Positions 49,035 through 61,300 of a DNA stretch of 64,000 nucleotides are shown piece by piece. Source of the stretch: Gigantopelta aegis. Its lineage: Eukaryota; Mollusca; Gastropoda; Neomphalida; Peltospiridae. The notes under the pieces are model-generated. The model worked only from the letters and a program-made list of their open reading frames with translations. It did not search any database and was not told the DNA's origin. The position numbers were made by a program, and so were the translations under genes. The stretch's first letter is position 1. The number at the start of each line of letters is the position of its first letter. Location: positions 7,839,462 to 7,903,461 of the forward strand of contig NC_054713.1 in the NCBI RefSeq assembly GCF_016097555.1, given 5' to 3'.

Positions 49035-49068
<34 letters not shown>

Positions 49069-52000
49069 TCAAATTTCCGTACCGTCCCCACGTCCTTTGA
49101 TGTTCTTTTTTAAAATGACTTTTTAAGGATTACTATTCATAATCCACCAATCAAAGTAAAGGGTCATTTTCCATATCTGGACACATCGCTTTATGTCGTA
49201 AGCCGTATTTTCACGTTCGCTGATTTTCGGCAATTGCCGATAACAGTTGCTCGATAACAGTTACTCATTCGGATACACTTTTTCACGCTTGAAAATTAAA
49301 GACATGCCACACAGGTGCCGAAATTTGCCGAACTCGATGTATTGAAAGTCATGACGCATTTGAAGTAATGACAGAACTATACCCGGCTATTATTACTTGC
49401 GTAGACGAGATGAGAACTTCACCGAAGGACTGGAATCGTGACACCATCGATGAAGCTGGTTGTTATTCTTTTGCAATGACACAATTCGAATTCATCATGA
49501 CACTCATTGTGACAAGGTCCTGCATGTCATGCATACGAATCTTAACCGTCTGTCTTCAGGGCAGATCGGCTGACATCGTGAAAGGCTACCAACGTATTAT
49601 TTCCGTTCAGAACACACTTCAAAGTGTGCGTCAACAAATTCAACAAACATTGGTACAACCAAGCTGTTAAATTGGCTAATAGCATTTCTGCCGGTCCATC
49701 GGTTCCGAGAAGCTGTTATGTACAACAACATCGCTGCAATGCGCCTGCCCTGGACCCAGAGGAATATTACAGAAGAAACCTCACTATACCGTATCTAGGT
49801 CACATCATACAACAGTTATCGGAACGTTTCAGTGACCTGCAGTTAAAGTCTCTTCACCTAATATCTGTCACGAGGCAAGGATTAGTGGAATTGACCAAAC
49901 CTTTAATTGAATACCACAGAGAAGATTTACCCAACCCATCTGATGCATCAGTCATTGATGTTGAACTATATTTATGGGAAAGACACTTAGTCCATAACCC
50001 AAGACCCAACATTTGACTAATTGGTATCACCTGGGGGGATGAATGCTCATAGTGATTTTTGTCAAGGTCTACATCCCTAGAGAAAGAAAATTTATGATAG
50101 CATTGCAGGACTCACATCTTTCTCTGTGCATCTACCCGTTATATTTTTACAGAATTTCTAAACGGTGACTATATTAAAAGCATTATAAAATATTTGTCAG
50201 GGCATTAGGAATACAAAACGTGGATGATGGGGAGTTAATGGACTGGAGACTTTAGATAGGTTACCAATATTGAAATGCTTTGAGGATTAGGGTCTCATAT
50301 AACATGTTTTTGTAACGTTACAAAATAGAATTCACAGTTTTATTTTTCAGTAGAAATTTGACAAAGTTTTGTCTCAGCATCTCAAATATTCTTTTTGAAG
50401 GATCTTATTGCAGCAGAAGCTTATAGTGACATTTAATTAATATTAATATATATATATAAAGTTTTCTTGGAAGTGTTTCTGTGTAAAGATCCTCATGCTA
50501 ACCCTCAAAAGCAGTATTTCAAAGGAATTGTCAACTGAATAACTAAATGAAAACATTATAAAATATTTATTAAGATGTACATTGCAAAACTAATGGTAGA
50601 TGAAGTTAGTACCGACCGACCCCTCTGGCTCGTGGACTAACTGGTCGAGAGTTCCACAATCAGACAAACCCCATTCTGCTTCGGCCACTTTGAAAGGAAC
50701 AGATGTGATGATATATCTAAATATTCATTGTTTGATACGTTTACTCTGTGTCATTCCATTAACAAGTTGTGCGTACAACTATGATAGAGGGTCGATTATA
50801 TGGACTTGCACTCATGTATATTCACAAAGACGTGGCTATCAACTCGGTGATTGACATTTTTGCAATGAAATTTCCAACACGCATGCAACTTGTCTACATT
50901 GTTCACCCCTCCGTACAGCGTGACTAACAACAATACACATGTTGTTTCTTGGCTGATGTTTGCTTTCAGCATTCCCGTTAAACCATATTATATATAAAAG
51001 TCACACATTTAAAAAAATGATTTTCCAAACAGAACAACTAGCAAACCAGTAAATTGCCTTGACAACTTGCCTCTGAGCATCTATATTTAAAAAAGCATGC
51101 CCCCAGATCCTCCTACAGATGTCACTCCCTTCGAGAGCTCAGGTCGTTTATCTTCGGCAAACTTAATGGTGCCCTTTTAATAAATTTGGGACCCCCTCAT
51201 TACGAAATCCTGGATCCGCCCCTGCATTCGTTCGTTAGTTCGTTTATTCATTCATTCGTTCGTTCGTTCGTTCGTTCGTTCATTCATTCCTTCATTATTC
51301 ATTCATTCATAAAATAACCTGGAAATGCAATTTCATGTAGAACCGGAGTCAGAAACTTTAACAAACAACACTATAAAACCATTTGTGTGTGTGTGCGTGT
51401 GTGCTCGCGCACGTTAACACAAACTTCACACTTACAATGCAGCAAACACATAAATCTCTTTTGAACCCATAAACCACAAAACGGAAACCATAAATAATGT
51501 TGACGTCAGCGAAGGACAGTTGTCCCATAAATTACACACACAAGTGTGACCTCACTAGAAACACCTATTATCTTATCTAACCCACGACGTTGACAGTCTA
51601 CGGTTTAAGATGCTACTGACCTTAGGGCGACGTAACGCAGGCAGACAGACCGACAGACAGACCGACAGTCTTAACTCATCACAAATGCTTCAGTTTATAA
51701 ATTATGAGACAATAAGCCACTATACCAAGAAGACTAAATTCAGTATTAATGGCTATGAAACCCGCAAATATTATGCAGTCAGACTTTTTCTTTCTGACTC
51801 TTTCTTTCTTTCTTTCTTTCTTTCTTTTCATCTATCAGTCAATAAATGAGTTAATTAATTCATTTGTTCGTTTATATTAATTTATTTATATTTTTTGTTT
51901 AGTTATTATGAATATTTTACTAGTTTATTTTATGTGTACTTTTTCTACATTTATTTACATTTAATTTATTAATTTTCTGCGAACTTTCTAGAATGCATAG

Positions 52001-55000
52001 CGCTGCGCTCAAGACACTTAAATGGACATTCCTGAGTTTGCTGCATTGTAATATGTTTCCGACTAATAAAATATTTCTACGATTAAACTTACATATTAAA
52101 TATATTTTCTTGTTTAGAATATCAGTGTCTGTATATTCAATGCGTTTCTGGTAAGTAGCCCAAACTGAATTTTTTCTTAAATAATTTCGTACGTACGAAT
52201 ATTTTTTTTAAATATAAATAAAATGAAAATTAACCTAGTACAAATACTAGAACGATCAGAAACACGTTTAGTATACAGCCACTAATATTGTATACAGAAA
52301 AATGTGTTTGCTATGTAATTACAATCGTTAAAAAGTCTCTGTTAGTCGATAACATCTTACAAATTGCAGCAAACTGAGGATGTTCCTTTGAGAAAGAAAT
52401 TCCCAGAAACCTCTACAAGGCCTAGTGTTCATAAACCATTTAAAGTCTAGACTCAAGACATTGTGAGACTTTAATGTCATAACAACGCTATACAAACTCT
52501 ATGCATGTGGCGTCATTAAAGACTGAGTCTGAATTGTACAAGTAATTAAGTGCATTCCATCCTGGACAAAACAGAATATGGGGCCCATTTTAGAGCGTAT
52601 AGTTGATGTTGAGTAGCTTTCTCTTCTTGTTTTTCAAGTTTAAGTTCAAGTTCTTTTTATTGCGTTAAGTGTTTACAAGTTATCAACATTATAACAATGA
52701 AAAACATCAATATATACAATAGTGCGGAACAATGTTGGAGAGTGACATGCAGACAGATACATACAAACAACTAATATAAGAAGCATTATATATGTATATA
52801 TAATTAATTTGCCTGTACAAGTAATTGTTCTCTAGATCGATTCGCCTGTCGTAAGAATTTGACAAGATTATTTATCTTCTTATTGTTTTCAGTTGTCAAG
52901 ATTTGTATCAGATTGAAGACAATGTAGCTTTCTCATGAAAGGCATAGCATTTGTTTTGCATGAAACTATGCATCAAGCATTATTTTAACAATCGCCGATA
53001 TGTCAAACCGAAACTTTTACCATCAATAGACAAAAACTTTATGCAAATCTTCAATGTCTCGTATTAAACACTTTTTTTTTATGATTCATCAAATTTAAGC
53101 ACCGCAGGTGTTCAATATCAGAACATTTTGATACTTAAACACTTATAATTCATGAGTACTAATACGCGGACAGAAAAATGCCTTTGGGCGACTTCATTTG
53201 GAATTCATGGTGTTCAAGGAATAATATGACAGGAATAGATGCCATAAAGTGCCGTTGTTTTTGGCCAGTAACCTCGTGTACTTTTTATTTGACCTAGTTT
53301 TAGTAAACGGAGTAGTAATCTGTTTCAAACATGTCTTAGCTGCATCTAAAAAATAAGATGACAATAAATGTTTTCGTGCAGCAGTAAAACAATCAAGGAA
53401 CCTTTCTAGTGTGTCCAAAATGATCCCCGTCGGTGAGTCCATTGGGCTATTTCTCGTTCCAGCCAATGCACCACGACTGGTATAGTAAAGGCTGTGGTAT
53501 GTGCTATTCTGTCTGTGGGAAAGTGCATATAAACGATCCCTTGCTGCTAATCGAAAGGAGTAGCGATAGCGAATTTCTCCCTCAGTATCTGTGTGGTCCT
53601 TAACCATATATCCGACGCCATATAACCGTAAATAAAATGTGTTGAGTGCGTCGTTAAATAAACCATTTCTTCCTATCTATAAGAAGGAGATCTTTGGAAA
53701 TACCGAATCATATCTCAAAAGTAGGACGCTGAAAGGGCGGGTCGTATCCTCGTCGGAAGGCCCATTGGGCTATTTCTCGTTCCAGCCAGTGCACCACGAC
53801 TGGTATATCAAAGACCGAGGTATGTACTATCCTGTCTCTGGGATGGTGCATATAAAAGATCCCTGGCTACTTATGAAAAAATGTAGCGGTTTCCTCTCTA
53901 AGACTATGTGTAAAAATTACCAAATGCCTGACATCCAATAGCCCATTATTAATAAATCAATGTGCTCTAGTGTTGTCGTTAAACAATGCAAGCTTTTGTT
54001 TTGATCGATGGGCTCCGAATTAGAAGTGAAGTGTTTAGTGAGATCATCGATAATTTGTGTCACAAAAAATCGTTTTCTTTTCTTCCTTTTCATTCTTTCT
54101 TTCTTTGTCTCTTTATTTCTTCCTTCCTTTCTTTCTTTCTTTTTTCATTCTTTCTTTCTTTTATTTCATCAAATAACAATACCGTTCGTGGAACGCCATC
54201 TTATTCCGTATTCTAATTATCGTTGATACGATCGTTTTTAAGATACCTGTAAAGTGAAATAATAAATAAAAAGCTATCGCAATAACTTATGTCTTGACCC
54301 CCATCACTCATGCTCTTCACAATTTACGAGTGGGTGACTGTACATATTTATCAAAAACGTCACACCAGCATTGCGCCAGGTCGGTTCATTTAAAGGGACT
54401 GTCCCGAGTTTGCTACCACTGTAACGTGGTTACAAGTAACAAATCATTTAAAGGGACTGTCCCGAGTTTGCTACCACTGTAACGTGGTTACAAGTAACAG
54501 ATCATTTAAAGGGACTGTCCCGAGTTTGCTACCACTGTAACGTGGTTACAACTAACAGATCATTTAAAGGGACTGTCCCGAGTTTGCTACCACTGTAACG
54601 TGGTTACAACTAACAGATCATTTAAAGGGACTGTCCCGAGTTTGCTACCACTGTAACGTGGTTACAAGTAACAAATCATTTAAAGGGACTGTCCCGAGTT
54701 TGCTACCACTGTAACGTGGTTACAACTAACAGATCATTTAAAGGGACTGTCCCGAGTTTGCTACCACTGTAACGTGGTTACAACTAACAGATCATTTAAA
54801 GGGACTGTCCCGAGTTTGCTACCACTGTAACGTGGTTACAAGTAACAAATCATTTAAAGGGACTGTCCCGAGTTTGCTACCACTGTAACGTGGTTACAAG
54901 TAACAGATCATTTAAAGGGACTGTCCCGAGTTTGCTACCACTGTAACGTGGTTACAAGTAACAAATCATTTAAAGGGACTGTCCCGAGTTTGCTACCACT

Positions 55001-58000
55001 GTAACGTGGTTACAAGTAACAGATCATTTAAAGGGACTGTCCCGAGTTTGCTACCACTGTAACGTGGTTACAACTAACAGATCATTTAAAGGGACTGTCC
55101 CGAGTTTGCTACCACTGTAACGTGGTTACAAGTAACAGATCATTTAAAGGGACTGTCCCGAGTTTGCTACCACTGTAACGTGGTTACAAGTAACAGATCA
55201 TTTAAAGGGACTGTCCCGAGTTTGCTACCACTGTAACGTGGTTACAAGTAACAAATCATTTAAAGGGACTGTCCCGAGTTTGCTACCACTGTAACGTGGT
55301 TACAAGTAACAGATCATTTAAAGGGACTGTCCCGAGTTTGCTACCACTGTAACGTGGTTACAAGTAACAGATCATTTAAAGGGACTGTCCCGAGTTTGCT
55401 ACCACTGTAACGTGGTTACAAGTAACAAATCATTTAAAGGGACTGTCCCGAGTTTGCTACCACTGTAACGTGGTTACAAGTAACAAATCAGTTTTGATGA
55501 GGGCGAGACGTAGCCCAGTGGTAAAGCGCTCGCTTGATGCCTGGTCGGTTTGGGATCGATCCTCGTCAGTGGGCCAATTGGGCTACTTCTCGCTCCAGCC
55601 AGTGCACCACGATTGGTACATCAAAGGCCGTGGTATGTGCTATCCTGTCTATGGCATGGTACATATAAAAGATCCATTGCTGCTAATCGAAAAGAGTAGT
55701 AGCCCAACCATGCAGCCCAAACAGATTTTCGCATATATCTTACACGACATCGTAAAATCGTTTTTTTACGATATCGTAGCGCTAAGATAGCTTCTAAAAT
55801 CTGGGCCCATATTTCCCAAGCAGAGCCTACGATGGTTTTACGATTTCGTAGCGCTAAGATAGTTTCGAAAATATGGTCCCTGGCCCTGATTGATTAAATT
55901 GAATAATTTCGTATGTACGAAAAAAATGAACAATGATTGCTGTAAACATTAACACACCAGCGCAAACTCGTCAGAAATACAGACACTGGGTATTGTAAGT
56001 ACGAAAATGTATATAACACGAATAGCTGCCGCTAGTCGGAAACGTTTTACAAAGGGCTGTGAACTCGGGGCAGTCGCTTTAAATTATGTTTAAATGCCAC
56101 TGTGAACGTCAGAGCTGCAGCGGACATCCGTCACTGGTCGTCAGCCACGTCACTTGGAAATGATGAGGGGGCGATCACCTGTTGCGCGGTCGGTCGTAAG
56201 ATCGAATCCCGACGGTGGGCCCATTGGGCTATTAGAAAAAAAATCATTTCTATTAATGTCCAGCAGTCCATCTAAGGAAGAAAAAACCCACATTAGTTTT
56301 AATGGTTGCATAGTACCAAAGAAGAGAGTTCCGTGTCAAAGTTCGAGGCGCACCGTCAGATACTTACGGAATAAAAGCAGCTGTGGGTGTGATTGGTAGT
56401 AATATGTGACATTGATTATTTGTGCAAATACTATTATCCATTGACAATAAATAAAGACACTTTTATTTGTTATACAGTTGTTATGAGGTATATATCAGAG
56501 GTTGAAACTAATGTGGGTACCCCCAAAAATAGAATTGCAATTTTCAGCAAAAATGACGGTTGCTATTAAAAACATTAATTAAATCTCTTAAATGGTACGT
56601 GACCCTCATTTTCTTGCAGCTAGATTAGATGTGAGGTGCCACACTTTTCATTGCTGTACTTCCTGGGTGTGTTGATACGCTGCTTATATCAGTTTTATTA
56701 GTAAACGTTAACATTGTCGGCAATAGGAATTGATTTGGTCTATTAGAACCTATAATGACAGCGCCTAGACAGGATGCGTGCGTCTGAAAAACACATAGGG
56801 CAAGCCGCTATGAAATAATCGTATATGGTGTATATGCCCCAGAACGCAAGCCGCAGATACATCAAACGCAACAGTCAGACCGCACGCACGCACTGCATCC
56901 ACTCTACATGAACCTTTACAAACGCGCTCCATATGAAGGTTACACTAAAACCTGTAACGAAAGCAGATATTCCTTTCCGCTTAAAGAGTTCTGTTATCCG
57001 GCAACAAACTCGGAACAGTCTCTTTAAAATTACTTTCTGTTTAAGTTATCATTAAAGCGTGGAACTCCCTGTCATGCGGCAAGGTATAAACTAGTGTCTG
57101 TCACTTTAAACTTAAAATAAATACTAGTGTCTGTCAAATTAAAATTAAAATTAAAAACTAGAGTATACCACTTTATACTTAAAATAAATACTAGTGTCTG
57201 TCACTTTAAAATAAAATTAAAATCAAGTGTCTTGTCACTTAAAAATTTAAATACAAACTAGCGTCTTGTCACTTTAAAATCAAATTAAAATCAAGTGTCT
57301 TCTCACTTTAAAATTAAAATAAATACCAGTGTCTGTGACTTTAAAATCAAAATAAAATCAAGTGTCTTGTCACTTTAAAATAAAAAAACCCTCTAGTTTG
57401 TCACTTTAAAACTGAAATACAAACTAGTGTCTTGTCAGTTTAAAATTAAATTAAAAAACTAGTGTCTGTCACTTTAAAATTAAAACAAACACTAGAGTAT
57501 GTCACTTTAAACTAAAAATAAAAATTAGTGTCTTGTCACTTTAAAATAAAAATAAAATCAAAATCAAGTGTCTTGTCACTTTAAAATAAAAAAACCCTCT
57601 AGTTTGTCACTTTAAAACTGAAATACAAACTAGTGTCTTGTCAGTTTAAAATTAAATTAAAAAACTAGTGTCTGTCACTTTAAAATTAAAACAAACACTA
57701 GAGTATGTCACTTTAAACTAAAAATAAAAATTAGTGTCTTGTCACTTTAAAATAAAAATAAAAACTGGTGTCTTTTCGCTTTAAAATTAAAATAACAGCT
57801 AGTGTCTGTTGCTTTAATATTACTTTCTGTTTCAGTTAGCATCAAGCCATGGAACGCCCTCCCCCGCGACAACTTCACCGACTTCATAGTGTTCGCCACC
57901 GACGCTAACGCTCTCGACCCCGCGATGGGCCCTGGTCCCGTCGGCGTTTTCGCCATCCACCCGTACTGGTCACGTGGTGCTAGCGGCTTCCGGTGCACGC

Positions 58001-58233
58001 GCAGTGCGCAGGGATACGACGGTGTTGGGAGCATACAGCACTACCGGATGCGTCACTCAAGGAATTCCTGGAAGATACCGGTGGCAAGAAGAGGAGGAGC
58101 CTTTCTGTGGTTTCCCAGCGAATCGGCCATGGCGCTAGAACACGTTTTGTTTGTGTGAGTATGCATATATGGGAAGAGTTGATCTCTGGGGCAGAGTTGT
58201 ATGCAGGGTGGTGGTGCTGTGTGCATGTGTGTG

Positions 58234-58323
<90 letters not shown>

Positions 58324-61300
58324 GGGGTGGCGGAGGATTCAGATGAACGTCCTCACCACTCGTCTATGAGGCTAAAACATTTTATACAGTGCACTATTAT
58401 GCTATTGGGCTATTTCTCGTTCCAGCCAGTGCTCCACGACTGATGTAATAAAGAAGCCCATGAAGTGGCGACAGCGGGTTTCCTCTATATATATCTGTGT
58501 GGTCCTTAACCATATGTCTGATGCCATATAACCGTAAATAAAATGTGTTCAGCGCATCAAACAAAACATTTCCTTCCTTCTATTATGCTATTGTTATTGG
58601 TGTCCAGGGAAAATATAGAAAAAGGGTCAGCTAGGTTCATATTCGCCCCCCCCCCCCCACCCCCTGCCGTTAGAGATAAGTATTACTGAGCCAACTCAAT
58701 CGCGCCTACTGTAAGCAAAGATTCCCGCTCTAATACAACACTAATCATATTAATTAACCATAATACACACGCTTACAAGATGAACCCCGACAGCACCCAC
58801 TTTCAACAATGTTTCTGACGGGTTTCTTCATGTAATGTGTGTATTAGTGATTACTATGTGAAATATTTGTTATCGGCAGGAAGGAAGGGAATGTTTTATT
58901 TAACGATGCACTCAACACATTTTATTTACGGTTATATGGCGTCAGACATATGGTTAAGGACCACACCGATATTGAGAGAGGAAACCCGCTGTCGCCACTT
59001 CATGGGCTACTCTTTTCGATTGGCAGCAAGGGATCTTTTATATGCACCATCCCACAGACATGGTAGTACATACTACAGCCTTTGATATACCAGTCGTGGT
59101 GCACTGGCTGGAACGAGAAATAGCCCAATGGGCCCACCGACGGGGATCGATCTCAGACCGACCGCGCATCGAGCGAACGCTTTACCACTGGGCTACGTCC
59201 CGTCCCTTATTTGTTATCGGCGAACACGAACATTATCAATGTAAATATATTTAATGTCAAATATAGGTTTATCGTTTTATTTGAGGGGGAATATTTGTCT
59301 ACTCGGTAGTGGGCAAAACACTCGTCTTTTGGTTATAGAGTTTTCTCTGACGGTAGAGAGCGATTGTAACACACAGATACTCGTCTGTTGGTTATAGAGT
59401 TTTCTCTGACGGTAGAGAGCGATTGTAACACACAGATACTCGTCTGTTGGTTATAGAGTTTTCTCTGACGGTAGAGAGCGATTGTAACACACAGATACTA
59501 ATTCTTTTGGTTATAGAGTTTTCTCTGACGGCAGAGAGCGATTGTAACACACAGATACTCGTCTTTTGGTTATAGTTTTCTCTGACGGTAGAGAGCGATT
59601 GTAACACACAGATACTCGTCTATTGGTTATAGAGTTTTCTCTGACGGTAGAGAGCGATTGTAACACACAGATACTCGTCTTTTGGTTATAGAGTTTTCTC
59701 TGACGGTAGAGAGCGATTGTAACACACAGATACTCGTCTGTTGGTTATAGAGTTTTCCCTGACGGTAGAGAGCGATTGTAACACACAGATACTAATTCTT
59801 TTGATTATAGAGTTTTATCTGACGGTAGAGAGCGATTGTAACACACAGATACTCGTCTTTTGGTTATAGAGTTTTCTCTGACGGTAGAGAGCGATTGTAA
59901 CACACAGAAACTCGTCTTTTGGTTATAGAGTTTTCTCTGACGGTAGAGAGCGATTGTAACACACAGACACTCTTCTTTTGGTTATAGAGTTTTCTCTGAC
60001 GGTAGAGAGCGATTGTAACACACAGATACTAATTCTTTTGGTTATAGAGTTTTCTCTGACGGTAGAGAGCGATTGTAACACACAGTTGCTCGTCTGTTGG
60101 TTATAGAGTTTTCCCTGACGGTAGAGAGCGATTGTAACACACAGATACTCGTCTGTTGGTTATAGAGTTTTCTCTGACGGTAGAGAGCGATTGTAACACA
60201 CAGATACTAATTCTTTTGGTTATAGAGTTTTCTCTGACGGTAGAGAGCGATTGTAACACACAGATACTAATTCTTTTGGTTATAGAGTTTTCTCTGACGG
60301 TAGAGAGCGATTGTAACACACAGATACTCGTCTGTTGGTTATAGAGTTTTCTCTGACGGTAGAGAGCGATTGTAACACACAGATACTCGTCTGTTGGTTA
60401 TAGAGTTTTCTCTGACGGTAGAGAGCGATTGTAACACACAGATACTAATTCTTTTGGTTATAGAGTTTTCTCTGACGGTAGAGAGCGATTGTAACACACA
60501 GATACTAATTCTTTTGGTTATAGAGTTTTCTCTGACGGTAGAGAGCGATTGTAACACACAGATACTAATTCTTTTGGTTATAGAGTTTTCTCTGACGGTA
60601 GAGAGCGATTGTAACACACAGTTACTCGTCTTTTGGTTATAGAGTTTTCTCTGACGGTAGAGAGCGATTGTAACACACAGACACTCGTCTTTTGGTTATA
60701 GAGTTTTCTCTGACGGTAGAGAGCGATTGTAACACACAGACACTCGTCTTATGGTTATAGAGTTTTCTCTGACGGTAGAGAGCGATTGTAACACACACAT
60801 ACTCGTCTGTTGGTTATATAGTTTTCTCTGACGGTAGAGAGCGATTGTAACACACAGTTACTCGTCTTTTGGTTATAGAGTTTTCTCTGACGGTAGAGAG
60901 CGATTGTAACACACAGATACTCGTCTTTTGGTTATAGTTTTCTCTGACGGTAGAGAGCGATTGTAACACACAGATACTCGTCCAGCTCTTTATCTACAAC
61001 TGGGGCGGGACGTAGCCCAGTGGTAAAGCGTTCGCTTGATGCGCGGTTGGTCTAGGATCGATCCCCATCGGTGGTCCCATTGGGCTATTTTTCTTCCCAG
61101 CCAGTGCACCACGACTGGTATATCAAATGCCGTAGTATGTGCTATCCTTGCTACTAATTGAAAAATGTAGCGGGTCTCCCTGGCCTGTAAGACTATACGT
61201 CAAAATTACCAAATGTTTGACATCCAATAGCCTATTATTAATGAATCAATGTGCTCTAGTGGTGTCGTTAAACAAAACAAAATTTTATCAGAGGCGAATC

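Larger units (their letters stand above)
45363..54386. other. Large intron of the Reeler-like gene
   Basis: If exon 1b splices to exon 2 this is intronic. It holds microsatellites, the hAT relic, one TTAA MITE and SINEs. 45.4-47.1 kb is AT-rich with nothing recognisable. Confidence 0.45.

Noticed and set aside
59392..60642. Repeat-protein frames of about 20-residue period in the 59-bp array
   Set aside because: The frames break wherever the unit is 60 bp instead of 59 and exist on both strands; no splice or start evidence.
54387..60983. CRISPR-like regular arrays (58-bp and 59-bp units)
   Set aside because: There is no unique spacer between repeats; the whole unit repeats. The window is eukaryotic and has no cas genes.
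61012..61085. tRNA gene call in SINE heads (CCCAGTGGTAAAGCG with GGATCGATCC)
   Set aside because: Box A and B are present but the cloverleaf does not close and the sequence runs into the SINE body; these are tRNA-derived heads, not tRNA genes.
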